Source of the DNA: Acridotheres tristis
Lineage: Eukaryota; Chordata; Aves; Passeriformes; Sturnidae
NCBI GenBank assembly: GCA_037013685.1
Contig: CM072894.1
Span: forward strand, 16,315,449-16,379,448
Length of the DNA: 64,000 nt
Direction of reading: 5' to 3'
Part shown: in pieces, positions 50,971-62,800 of the stretch
Numbering within the stretch: the first letter of the stretch is position 1
Layout: every line of letters starts with the position of its first letter
Position numbers and translations under genes: made by a program
The notes under the pieces: generated by a model
Databases searched by the model: none
What the model was told of the DNA's origin: nothing
What the model saw: only the letters and a program-made list of their open reading frames with translations

Positions 50971-53900
50971 GGGAGGTGTTGGCCTGCCTGGTATCTGGCC
51001 ATGGAGCTGAACCGCCCGGACCAGTTCCTCATTGACTTTGCCTCTTATCGTGCATAATGCCTCTCGAATTGTCAAATAAAAGGTTTCTGAAGCTTTCACG
51101 TGAAAAAACATGTCACAAACCCCAATTAGTGATAGCTGCATAGGGTTTTAGGCACAAATGTTTTATGTCAAGATGTGACTTCATGTTTGGAGTTAGGGGA
51201 AATGTGTGCTGCCATGTTGCTTCTGCAGTCTTACTCATTCTACAGCGTTTTTGCATTCCTGTTCTTGGGGGGAGATCCCTTAGTGTGTTTTTATGCCCTG
51301 TTCATGCACTCTGTGTCACTCACTTGCTTTTCATTCTGTTGCTTTCTCCCAGAGGTGTTTATCTTCCATTAGTGATGCTGTCACCTGTTTTCTTGTGCTG
51401 AAATGAGAAGTTTGAATAATCTGAACATTCTGAATCATCCCCTACTTTCCAAACAGTGACCACAAACATGGCTGAAATGTATTTTATTTACCACCTTTTG
51501 AAACAGTGGTTTTGTTTTCTTTTTGACATATTCTGCTTATGGCAGTGAATGTCACATCCCCACTTCTTGCTGAATATAAAGCCAGATAAGAGGTAATAAA
51601 AACAAATGTTCTGAAGTTTGGGTACTAAGACTGCTTGGTCTGGTTAGATGCTAAATTCAGCACAAGCTGATAGGATTGGACCAATCCTTGTGGTTTTGGT
51701 CTTCCACAGGTGTTCCAGGTGGAATTTCTTCAATCATCCACTGAAGCAGGTTGCTGTCTGTTAATGGATATAGTTTCAGAGGGACAAACTGTAGTCCAGT
51801 TTGGCATTCATTTCAATTAACTCTCAAGTGTTTATAATTATGCAATCCAGAATCAAAATTGTCATCTTGTTAAAAAACGAAACAATAATTTTGTCAGGGA
51901 CTGGTTGTTATATAATGCTTCAAAAGAGTTGTCAAATAATAAGAAACCTTAATGTGTGCATAGAGTGAAACAGCTCTTTTAAAAATCCATTGGGATTTTA
52001 TGTTTCAATACTGACATTGCATGCTAGTGTTTAATCAAGTAGTTGAGCTTTTGATCTTCCTCATAGTGTAGATGATATTTCTACCCTGACTTGAATTCTG
52101 GAAATATTAATATGTTTGTTAGGTCTTTTTCCAGAAGCTTCTAGACTATGCAGTATCTAAGGTGCTTTCAGATCTTCAATTTCATTATACGTACTTTTAT
52201 TTATAATCTTGATTTTCATGCCGCTTTTTTTTTATGACCACATGGAGCAGCATGAGCTATGGTATTATTTTCATTCTTGTTTCATTAAATTTTGAATGTG
52301 CCCAATGCTAAAAATTCCTTTTCTTTCATCAGCTTTTTTTTCATCTACTCTTAATTACCTTAAACTTGCAAATTTACCTCAGTGGAGTTTTCCTGACTTA
52401 AAGTTGTGATGTCAACATTCTTAATGATTTCTTAGCATAGTCTTGAGTTTCTGTATAAAATATAAAAATGATGCATTTTCTATTTTCAAAGGAGAAAATG
52501 TGAATTTAGTGCTTCTAAGTTTTATTTTAATGTTGAATAGATTTCAAGTTACCATTGTTTTGCATAATTGAACTGTATTTGTTTCACATACAATACACAC
52601 TCTCAGGAGGCTTTGGATATAGTTAGTGACAGAAGTATTAGTCAATATTTAATAATTATGCAATAAGTGCCATTTTTTTCCCCACATTTATGGTGTACTG
52701 TTTGCAGCTTTATTCAGTGTCAGCTTCAGTTCAGCCTGAGAACTTTTCCATTAGCTTCGCTTCAGATAAGAGTTTCTCTTCAGCAAGGCATTCCAAGCAA
52801 TATATTATGTTTCCTTCCCAGGTAAATTCAATGGTCATTTATATAAGTGCTTACAGGAAAGAAAAAGGTCATTCTGTTTTAATGAACAAGAAGAATCCTC
52901 TAGTGAGGTATCTGATATATTTAAAGATTTTTAGAATTAAATTCTTAATTAATTAATTCCATTTTAGACTTCAAGGATGCAATCTTAAGAAATTGTGAAA
53001 AGCAAGTAACTTTTTGTTAAGCCTTTTTTTTTTAAATTTGTTGAAACAGGTGTAGGAAAATGAGGTTGGATTTCTAATGTTTGTTAGGTTGAAAATGTGC
53101 AAACCTAGATAAATGAACTGGGGAAAGCAAGCCCTAATATCTGCCTAAGCAAATTGTGAGAAGATGGGAGGGATATTAACCTCTCTGTATTTCTTTTATG
53201 AAGTTGATTGATGTTTTGCTTATCTACAAGAACTGTATTCACGCAGCCTGAATTTTTAGGAAGTTAAAGAAAGATCAGGCTGTCTCTGAGAAGTACTTAG
53301 GCCAGAGGGTTGAATTAGAAGCCACCATGTTCAGCCAACAGGAAGTGTTAGGCCTAAGGACCTTTCTTTCTGCCCTTAGTGCTCTCTGTGTTCCAGAAAT
53401 GTATCTTCTTGTGGAAGAAGCCACTCTTGTAGCCGAAGGAATTTAATTGCTTTGTTTCTGTATATGTGACTATCTGTCCCACTGGCTGTTTTGTTCTTAT
53501 TGGAACTTGTTAAGTCAACCATCTTTTCTCCTTGTCGAGATACTCTGCCCTTTACAGAATTTAGACAAATGGTGGAAGATACGGAATTAACTTTAAACAT
53601 CAGATTCTAGCAGTTAACTAATAATATCAGCAAAAAATGCCTAACATTTGACTTTTTAAAAGAAAAGAATTGAGTCTTATGCTAGCAATGTATTGTGAAG
53701 AAGGAGCTCCTGTTTTCCTGTTTGCAAGCCATTGCTATTTATAAACTTTAAATAGTCTGGCCTATGGCTTGTAGTTTTCTTGCAGAATCTACAAGGTTAC
53801 TTTCTGCCAATCCATCCCACTTTCATTATGAGGAGGAATGTTTTAATATTTCAGTCTTATCTCCTCCATTTCCTTCATTGTTCAGTTTTATTTTTTAGAA

Positions 53901-53996
53901 ATGCCAAATTTGACAGTGTTGCACAAATGCAGTCAGATCACTTCTGGAAGTGCCTTGTAATGGTCAAGTATTAAATACACTGTTTTTGCTTTATAG

Positions 53997-54027
53997 GAAA
54001 CAGGGAATAGAGCTCCAGTTCCTCCAG
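53997..54027 (+). other. Candidate 31-base untranslated micro-exon of ATF2
   Basis: Flanked by TTTTTGCTTTATAG and by CCAG|GTAAGT, a perfect donor. It lies within the 5' intronic part of ATF2 on the coding strand. Alternative untranslated exons are common in this gene in mammals, but homology to a known one was not established. Confidence 0.3.
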
Positions 54028-55459
54028 GTAAGTAGAGCAATGGGGTTTTTCTTTCTTTTAAAATACAAATTACTTTTTTTTCAAATTTATGTCCCTTCTT
54101 AAGTGATGTATTCTTATTTTTACTGAAATCACAACTTGCAAGTCTACCTGTATAGAAAATTGTGGAAATAAAGATAAGCTCAAATGTGGGAAGTGATTAA
54201 AATTTATGATGCGAATGCTGTGTGCAAATGTTGAAAGTATAAAGGCACCATTTTAATTTTGATTTTTGTTATTTGTTTGGTTGGATGAAAAAGCCATCTC
54301 TTAATTATGAGTTGTTTAAATTTAGAAAACAAAAATAGCTACCTCTCCCCATCTGAAAGATATCTTGGAAGGAGCTAAGCAAAACACTAAATTAATCTCT
54401 CCAGGTAACCATTAAGAGAATGTTATTCTTTACTGTGGCAAATATGTTCAGTTTACTTTACTTTGAATAAGTATGTGCTCTAAGTAAAACTCTTAAAAGT
54501 TGATAAAAGTTAAAAATTTTGACCTGGTTCTTTTATGCTTCGGTCTCCTATTATAGAATGAAGCTTTAAAGTAAAGTCATACATTACCTAAAGTAGTTAT
54601 ACACTATGATGAGATCAACAGAAAAATTTAGTAAGAGTTAATAATTCTCTGTACAGTAAGGCTTTGTATCTTGCAGTAAAAGGGGGCACAATCACAGATC
54701 CAGTAATGAATAAAAGGAAATGTTGACTACGCATGGTCAGTGTTGAGGAAATGCAAACATCCGTAGGAGGATGCATCGCTGGTACTGTACCATAAGCACT
54801 TGGTGGTGTTTGGACTCAGAGGAGACCGAATGCTGATGGACTGCTGTAATTCTGACTTGTCTCAGTGGCCTGATACAGCTTTTGTCCAACTTTCATCTTT
54901 TTCAAATCAGAATGTACAGATGTTTCTTGGGTTGGAGCCACATGCAAGTGGTCAGTGTAGCTGCAAGGCTTGGGTGTGCTTCTCACGTAAGCAGTAGGAG
55001 TTAAATCAGGTACTGCTGTAGCTGCAGACTGACAGATTGTACTCTGTGGAGTGTCCAGTTTAGGAGGGTGGCACACTTGAGAGAATAAGCATCTCTTCTT
55101 GCATGTGGGTCAGGAGAAGAATGCTGTCCTTCAAAAGTTTTCCGGTTTTTGTTTGTTCATGGGGTTATGTGTGTACATAGCTGTTTTTTCTGTATTGAGT
55201 TCTGGCAGTTTTCTTTTGTGCTGTTTGTTCAGCCCTGATGTTACAGGAGGGCCGTCTGTGTATTGCTGTAGTGCTTAAAATAAGTAATCACGGGGTAAGA
55301 CATAGCCTGTGAGCAGCTCTGTGCATGGATGTCTTTTCGCACACACCTTGTTTTCTACAGGTAGAGGCTTTAGCTGCAAGTCTGGTGAGTCTTTACTAGG
55401 TACGTGTGAAGAATTACTTTTCTCAGCAAATTTGAAGACGTTTTTTCCAGGACTATTGA

Positions 55460-55494
55460 GATATATATATGTGTGTATATATATATATACACAT
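55460..55494. repeat. (AT)n/(GT)n microsatellite
   Basis: Alternating AT units with an internal GTGTGT and a terminal ACACAT, about 35 bases. Confidence 0.85.
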
Positions 55495-56464
55495 TTTAAA
55501 CAGCTGCTTGAATGTTCAGTAGAAAAATTTTGAAACAAGCTGTCATTTGTAGTTTCCGTGCTCCTATATGTAGGCAATTAAGAGCAAACAAGAATTGCTA
55601 CCAGTTAAATAAGCCAAGACATGGCTTAAGTCAGCGTAGGCTTCTATTCTTTGTAAAATTGTCTTCTGAAAGGTATTTTGGAAGCAAGCCTCAGACTATG
55701 TAGTAATAGTTTCCACCAAGTGTACCCAAGGTGTTTAATTAAAATCTTATGGAAATATGCAGGTAATTGTTGAAGCTATTTTTGTAGTGCATTTAGATAC
55801 ATATTAATATGACATTTTATGGATATATTTTTACTTTTTGAATAAGCACACTGCCTTACATATTAGTGAAGCACTTGCAAATTCATTTTTATTTCTCCAG
55901 GATTCCTTCAGGAACCGTCTTTTTCTATCGGACAAGGTGTTAGCTGTTGTCTTGGTAACAGTCCAGGGTGACTGTAATTCCCCTCTAGTGACAGGGTTAT
56001 CACTTCCTGTATTACATTTCTCATTTGGTTTTAACAATTTGGGTGTAATTGGGTGAGTAACATTTTTGTCGAGACAGCATCTAAGTTGCTATTTTGATTT
56101 TCAGCATATTTTCTAAATTCTTCTTTCTTACTGTGATATTCTCACTTTGAGCAATCAGTCTACAACAGAGAGACTCTTGCAATTAGAGTGGCAATTACAA
56201 ACATTTTTTTCTGAAAATTTGCCTTCTCTGTGTTAGTTTTGTTATCCCTGTCAGGCAACATGCAATCCAGAAGGAAAAGAGGAGGCAAAGGATGGGGTTT
56301 GTGTGTATTTTATAGGAGCAACGGATTTTTGACCACACAGTCTTCTAAGGGTGTCAGAACATTATCCAAGTTTGGACTGTCCGTTGCAGTTGTTCATCTC
56401 TGTTCCTTGCCATATCGTCTTTATGGTATGCTTTAAATTTCAGAGTTATCTTGGATTGCTCAGA

Positions 56465-57160
56465 ATTTTATCCAGTCAAATTTTGAATTTCTACAAGGCT
56501 GAGATTCCACAGCCCCACTTGGCAACCTGTTCCAGTGTTCAGCAAGCCCTCACTGTGTGATGGGTTTTTTTTAATCCTGTTTTCCTCTACACTTGCTTGT
56601 TATTTTTTTGGTGTTTCTTGTGAGTGTTGCACCTCATCCTTTTATTATACTCTACATAAAGTCTGGATCTGACTTTTCTGTCTCAATACATTCGATAATT
56701 TAAGACAGCAAGCAGATCCTTAGCATTTCTCCATTCAGAACAAACTTTGCTTCCTCTTGTTATGTAATAGCCCAGACTCCTAACTGTTTTGATAGAGCCC
56801 CAGATGTTTTCTCTCCAGTTCATCAGCTGTCTTGAGGGGCTCAGCTCTGGATATGGCACTTCAGCTGTAGTCTTTGAGTGCCAGATAAAGGGCAATAATC
56901 ACTTCCCTTCATCTCATTGCTGTGCCTTTGCTGCTTCATCCCAGTAGCCTCTTGTCTTTCAGTGCTACAAGTGACATGATGCTGAATTGTGTTGGTTTTG
57001 TTGTCCACCAGGAGTTGCAGGATCTGCCCTAAAGCTGCTTGACAGCCAGTTGCCCCTCAGCCTCCACTGTTGCATGGAGTTACTTTGTTCTAAGTGCAAG
57101 CCTTGCGTTTGTCTTTGTAATAGGTAGATACAGTTCTTATCAATTTGGCTGCACTAATGA
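56465..57160 (-). repeat. CR1 LINE fragment (antisense), diverged
   Basis: On the + strand the text follows the reverse complement of CR1: TTTGAATTTCTACAAGG, GATTCCACAGCCCC, GGCAACCTGTTCCAGTG, later GGGCAATAATCACTTCCCTT, then TTGTCCACCAGGAG and GCATGGAGTTACTTTGTTC, ending TTTGTCTTTGTAAT. These correspond in order to known CR1 segments. The copy is old, with many substitutions and small indels; neither end of the full element is present. It sits in an ATF2 intron in the orientation opposite to the gene. Confidence 0.85.
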
Positions 57161-59049
57161 ATGTGAGCCCTTTGTTTTCCCATCCTTTCAGATCCAGTTC
57201 CTGTTTAGATTTGAAATGTCCAAGGTCTTGCTTAGAACATGAGTGAACTTTTTTCTTTTAGGTGCAAAAATTTCAGTGCTTCAACATAGCTTTTTTCTTC
57301 AGATGTTATCTGGAATCTCTTTACAAGGGATTACCTCACAAAATTCCATGTGACCTGCTGTCAAATAATGTTACAAAGATCAGGAAATGAATTTATCTCC
57401 AACTTTTTTCCAGTAAGTTTGCCAGAAGGACAGGGCTGCTTTTCTTTTTACAAGGATTGATTTTTTACTTGTGTATCAGACATTCAAAATTCACAGGCTT
57501 CACAAACTAAGATGTGGAACCAGCTAAGAAATTCGCATGCAAATACGAGCTTTGGTAATGTTCCTTGAAAAGAGAAAATGAATGGACCTAAAAAATTTAC
57601 ATCTTCTCACCTAGGAAAAATACTGACAGTATGGAGAGAGTAGATTTTATGGCTGAAACTGCATCTCTCAGAGACTGGCAGCAAGACATAGTAACTGAGT
57701 GGAAAAAATGTCCTACATGTACTTTGGTTAATCAAAATCTTCATGCTTTGGATAAAAACACCCAAATCATAATTGTCTCTTCCACCATTAGACATTTCTG
57801 ATATGGCTGTTACTTGTCTACTCATAATACATATCCATATGTGCATATTGCCATTAAATAAGTATGCAATGCCTTATGATTACAGGTTTAAAAAAATCGA
57901 ATTCTTCTTGAGATCTACCTCCGTTAGATTGAGCCTGCATTTAAAGAAATGAGATTGTTGCATAGCTGAAGAAGAATAATAAGCCTGTGGGATAGCTGTT
58001 AACTGTTGAAGTTCCACATATTGTAAGCATATACTCTTAAAACGTCATGGATAAGGACTTTATTTCTTACCCTGAAGCCTTAGTCATGAATATTCAGACT
58101 TGCCCATAATCGTATTAATATTCCTTATTAGTGAAAGTATCAGGTTCACAGTTTGAACAGTTCAAAAAATACTTCATTCCTTCAGAAACTTGAGACAGGT
58201 TATGAACTCTTTGCAAAGAACAGCGCAACAGTCTTCAACCCTGATTTGCTTTGGCATCCTTCCTTTGGGATGTAAATGTTTCCCTGAGCTGTCAGTGCCA
58301 AAGACTAAAGTTTCTGGCAGCCATTCATCTCTTCTTGACTTCTGATCTCAGCTCAGTATCGTCATTCCTTGAAACATACATATTTAGAAGTGACAGTTTA
58401 GAATCTCCTGCACATTATGTTTTTTCTTGCTTTCCTGTTGGGTGTACATTACTGAGGACACTGAGATCTCCTTCTCTTTGAAGGAATATACAAAAAAGTC
58501 TATACACAGTATGTTTCTACTGTACAGGTACATCCAGAAGGATCAGATACTGTGTTCCCTACAGATCTCTGAGGTAATAAGTCTGAAATTAATTGCTTAT
58601 GCTTGCTTGATATGTCTTGTACCTAGTGCTCAGATATGTATGAGAAGTGTACATCCTTAGGATGGTTAGACAGTTTGAGAATCCTTGCAACTCTATTTGC
58701 TTCATCAGTCTCTTCCCCAGAGTGCTGGTCATGCAAAGATGAATAAAGATGTTTTTATGATTAAAGATCATAGGCAGAAAAAAATCAATCTAAGTAATGT
58801 TCAGAACTAACACTGTTAGTTCCCCATACAAATACTCATTTAAAGACGAGTGTAATTCCTCCAGGGTAAAGCCACAGATGCCACAACTAATTAGAGGATG
58901 TATTGAAGTAAACCATTTCTTTGAAAAACTGTTGTGTTTCATAGGTGAATAGTGGACGTGTTATCATTTGTTTTTACAAAATCATATTCATTATTATATT
59001 TTTAGCATATATAGTAATTAATATCTTCTTTTAGTTACAGTTCATTGCC

Positions 59050-59070
59050 ATGAAAAGGAGGATACGATAG
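59050..59070 (+). promoter_or_regulatory. Upstream ORF 1 of ATF2 (six codons plus stop)
   Basis: ATGAAAAGGAGGATACGATAG encodes MKRRIR and a stop. GCC before the ATG gives it a partial Kozak context (C at -3). It could reduce initiation at the main ATG. Coding sense beyond this regulatory effect is not suggested. Confidence 0.5.
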
Positions 59071-59078
59071 TTTGCCCT

Positions 59079-59099
59079 ATGAAACAGGTTTATATGTGA
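59079..59099 (+). promoter_or_regulatory. Upstream ORF 2 of ATF2 (six codons plus stop)
   Basis: Encodes MKQVYM and TGA. Its ATG is the positional equivalent of the start codon of the mammalian long ATF2 isoform, but a one-base loss makes the frame run into a stop after six codons. Confidence 0.5.
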
Positions 59100-59733
59100 A
59101 ATCTGGCAGGTAGGTGTATTTGTATGTGGGGTGAGTATGCAAAACAGCACTAAATTACATTAATATCTTAGTTCTTTCCGAAGTATTTTTAACCTGTCAG
59201 TAATTCAGTAGCTGAAACATTACTGAAGTACGTGTTTTTGTAATTAATTTTGTTAACAGTTTACACAAAGGGCTGTGTGCCAACTAATCTCTAATGATGA
59301 TCTTTATTTAAAGATTGTGAAAAGGCTAAGGAATGAACACTTCTTCCTGCCCTCTTGGCACCAGAACCTTGACTGCATGGTCTTGTCTGCTGCTTTGATC
59401 TCTTTTTAACTGTGAGAATTGGATCATTATTGCAGTGTAGTTGATTTCAGTGACAAGTTGTTCTTACCGAGTTTCCAGATACTTTATGCAGTTATTCATG
59501 TTACATGTGAACATGTGGATTTCTGATTCAGAAACTGCTGTGGTGGCTTTGTGTACCTTCCTGACAGAGCTTGAAAATCCATACTCTGTTTGAATCATGG
59601 GTATTTAGAATATTGCTATAGTCAGAAGGCAGAAATTCTTGTGCATAGAATATTAAAATAGCCTGTGGATGTTGATATATTGATAATTTGTTGCATTATT
59701 TATAAAATTTGTTGCATTCTAATTTTAATACAG

Positions 59734-59803
59734 GTAGCACAACGACCTGTGGAATATGAGTGATGACAAACCCTTTTTATGTACTGCCCCTGGATGTGGC
59801 CAG
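59734..59803 (+). CDS. ATF2: ATF2 first coding exon: 22 bases of UTR and codons 1-16
   Basis: The acceptor is TTTTAATACAG and the donor CAG|GTAATG, phase 0. The first Cys pair of the zinc finger is in this exon, so the finger is split by the intron between Gln16 and Arg17. Upstream of the ATG, codons for H-N-D-L-W-N align with the mammalian Y-K-D-L-W-N but are preceded by an in-frame TAG. Confidence 0.95.
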
Positions 59804-62800
59804 GTAATGGTCTGAACTGAAGTTATTAGCATTGTTCAAATAAAAGTAAAACAGTGAAATGTATTTTTAGGGATTGAAGAAAAGGGGCTTTTTATAATTG
59901 CTATGAAGTATTTATGTTTTGCTGAAAAGCAAGAATTTGTAGCATGTTATGTATTTATCCAATATACTATCCATAGAAGAAAAAACAAATTGTGCTAAAA
60001 ACAATTTCATTTACTAGCCTTGCTTTGCTTGCTTTCGTTAGAAACATAATCGAGAAACAACCTAATTTGGATCAGATGACCTGCGTTTTCTAGAGTATTT
60101 CAGTGTTGGTGGGGTGCTCAGTGTGAAGGTTGCTTGTCACTAATCTTCATAGCTGTGGTGATTGCAAATATTTAGTAGTGATGCAGATATTTTATCTATG
60201 TGGTTGTGTATAGGAAGACTATAACAATATTCATGCCACAAAATATATTTCAATTTCTATAGTAGTTTTAATGCATTCTAGTAAAAAGCTTTAGTGTATA
60301 TATATATATAGGTGATTGTGAGCAGGAAGATAAAAATATTATGGAGTATTTTAGGAGATGGTTCCTTAAAAGGAAGCTGTCTTAACAGTTATATTTAGTA
60401 ACCTGAAAATAAGTGCATTTGCATTATCTGGTGCATGAGATTGACATCCCTGCATCCTTTGTATAAAATTAATTTCGTAAACTGATTTTTTTCGTAATAT
60501 AATGGCTGCTGCCTTTATATAGAATTGATTTCTTAAACAAGATGTTTTTCTTTATATTTGTGTACTTAGTTTTATTAGGATTTTGAATTCAAAATACTCT
60601 CATTTTTATTCTGAAAACTTAGTTTTTATGATGAATGACAGCATTAATGTTATATTAATGTTGTCTTCTGCTTTTAAAGCAGAAGAGGACTAAGATTTCT
60701 TTTTCTAAGGTGTCTAGAATGCTCAGAGACATGAAAAGTAACAGGAGAGGACTGTTTTGTCCATTTGTCCCCATCCTGTCTTAATCTCATTGCAGTGTAG
60801 ACTGTCAGAAGTTTTGGTAACTAAATCTCACAGAAGACACATCAGCAGCCCATAATTGCAGGGGAGATGAAGAGAGAAGTTAATGTTCCAGCAAATGGGC
60901 AAAGCTGCTCCAGATGGCAGCTTCGTACTGTAGGACAGAGAGGGAGTCGGGCTCTGGACATCCTCTTCCCTCTGGAAGAGCTGCTCCACCACTTAGTGAG
61001 GACAGGAAGATACACTGAAGTCTCTTAGCATGATAGAATGCAGGAATTTCTGACTTATGCTGTGTGCAGAGATAGGGCACAGGAGATATGAAGAGCTGGG
61101 CATTTGCAACTCTGGGCAATAGAGTTCTAAGGGAAAAAAAGTCCCTTGCCTGTTTTACCCAGTCTTACTGTGATCCTGCATTTTTAATTTCCCCCACAGT
61201 TCCACAAGCACATGTCTTTCTCATGGAAACATTCTGAATTACTGTCCTCTGAGGTCAACTCCTTTTATGTATTAGTTCCTGAGAGGTGATTTTTGGCATG
61301 GATCTGCTCTAAGATATAGGTGGAGTGACTGAAATTAGTGAGGTGTAACCAGAAACATAATTTGAGGCTCAAATGTTCACGAAGAAAATTAAGAATTTCA
61401 GTGTTTTGTGTAAAATGTGTTCTTTTTAGGAAAGCTGCATCTTGGGAAACATTTTCTTAGATTATGTCAATTGAAACACTAACTTCACCCACAATTACAG
61501 ATGCACAGCAAATTAGTGAAAATAAACAAATAGTGGCAGTAGGAATATCTCTTTTGCAGCACTTAGTTTGTCAACTTACTGCTTTTTTATAGCATATACC
61601 CCAAATTTTGGGAGAAGTATGCATGAAACGAGCAAACTTGTGAGGTTTTTAAAATGCGAGTAGGTTTAGTTCATTCACAGCATTTAGGTTGTCTGGCATT
61701 GTTCTACTGTTTCCCATTCTACCTGCCCCTTGTTTTATGTAGTAAATGGTCAGGGGCAGGAGCCACAGTATATTTTATCTTTATGCTGTTAAATGCAGTG
61801 AAGTTGGTGATTACAGACCAGTTCTCATTAATGTGGTAATACACACAATGCAGTAATCAAGTAGTGGTGATGAATTACTAGACATTGTCAAGATCCATTA
61901 ATACAGCAAATGGCTGTTTGCTGATGGTTGATGGAGGCTGCAGCACTCTGGAATGTAATCTTGGACTTTTGATGAATGCAGGTACTTGCACTGAAATTTG
62001 TCTGGTATATTTAGCTATTATCAATATCATTTGAGATTTATAATATTTCTGCTTAGTACTGTTGACCAAGAAATAAAATATATCTGCCTTAGAGGGTTGC
62101 CTTTTAACATAGTAATGGTAGTTTTACATGCTGTAAAAATTCTTTTCTGTGGAATGGCATTTGTTGTGTTCACACTCCCAATTACAACAGTTTCTTAAAA
62201 CTTTCTGCTGCAGCGTTTTACCAATGAGGATCATTTGGCTGTCCATAAACATAAACATGAGATGACACTGAAATTTGGTCCAGCTCGTAATGATAGTGTC
62301 ATTGTGGCTGGTAAGGATATACTTTCATTAAGTTTGTTCACTTTCTGCTAGAATGGGCTTTATGCACTTGTGGTAATATAATAGTAACATAATGCATAGG
62401 TTTACATTAAGAGAATGTGATACATTTTCTTCACTACACTTGCCTGCAGTGTGTACTTAGGCAGTTTTTTCTTACATAATTCGTGTCTGAATTTGAAGCC
62501 AATATTATTCTCCATAAGTTACTTATATTCGTATCTGATACATAATCCAAATACTTCAAAAATTATCAATATTTAAATAATTGATTAAATTTTACAAGCA
62601 TTCAGTAAAAACCTGCTAATAAAGGCTATGCCGAAGAGGATCTGTAACTAAATTAAACTGTATTTTAGTTTTAATTCATTGATATTGTCTCTTAAATTTT
62701 AAAATATGTAGCATCTTTTACACATCATGGTGGTATTAGACGAATGAATCAGTGATTATTCTTCTTATGAGATAGTAGAAGAAAGATCAAATCTTCTGTT

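Larger units (their letters stand above)
50971..59034 (+). other. ATF2: ATF2 first introns (5' UTR region)
   Basis: About 8 kb of AT-rich DNA between the promoter island and the first certain 5' UTR exon. It contains an antisense CR1 piece (56465-57160), an AT/GT microsatellite (55460-55494) and a possible 31-base untranslated exon (53997-54027). Open frames here are short and unconvincing. Confidence 0.7.
59035..59109 (+). other. ATF2: ATF2 5' UTR exon with two short uORFs
   Basis: The acceptor is TCTTCTTTTAG (exon from 59035) or the alternative TTACAG six bases later (exon from 59041); the donor is GGCAG|GTAGGT. The end of this exon aligns with the mammalian exon that starts the longer ATF2 isoform (TTATATGTGAAATCTGGCAG here against a mammalian TTACATGTGAATTCTGCCAG). 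In this genome the ATG is one base out of frame and the frame is closed, so the exon is untranslated apart from two tiny uORFs. Confidence 0.75.

Noticed and set aside
50127..51032. 301-codon minus-strand open frame in the ATF2 CpG island
   Set aside because: Same GC artefact: low-complexity Pro/Arg/Ala sequence, no family resemblance, overlapping open frames on both strands.
54750..55080. Possible extra ATF2 exon or pseudogene with overlapping frames on both strands
   Set aside because: No splice-site pair with a consistent open frame and no similarity to ATF2 or another known protein.
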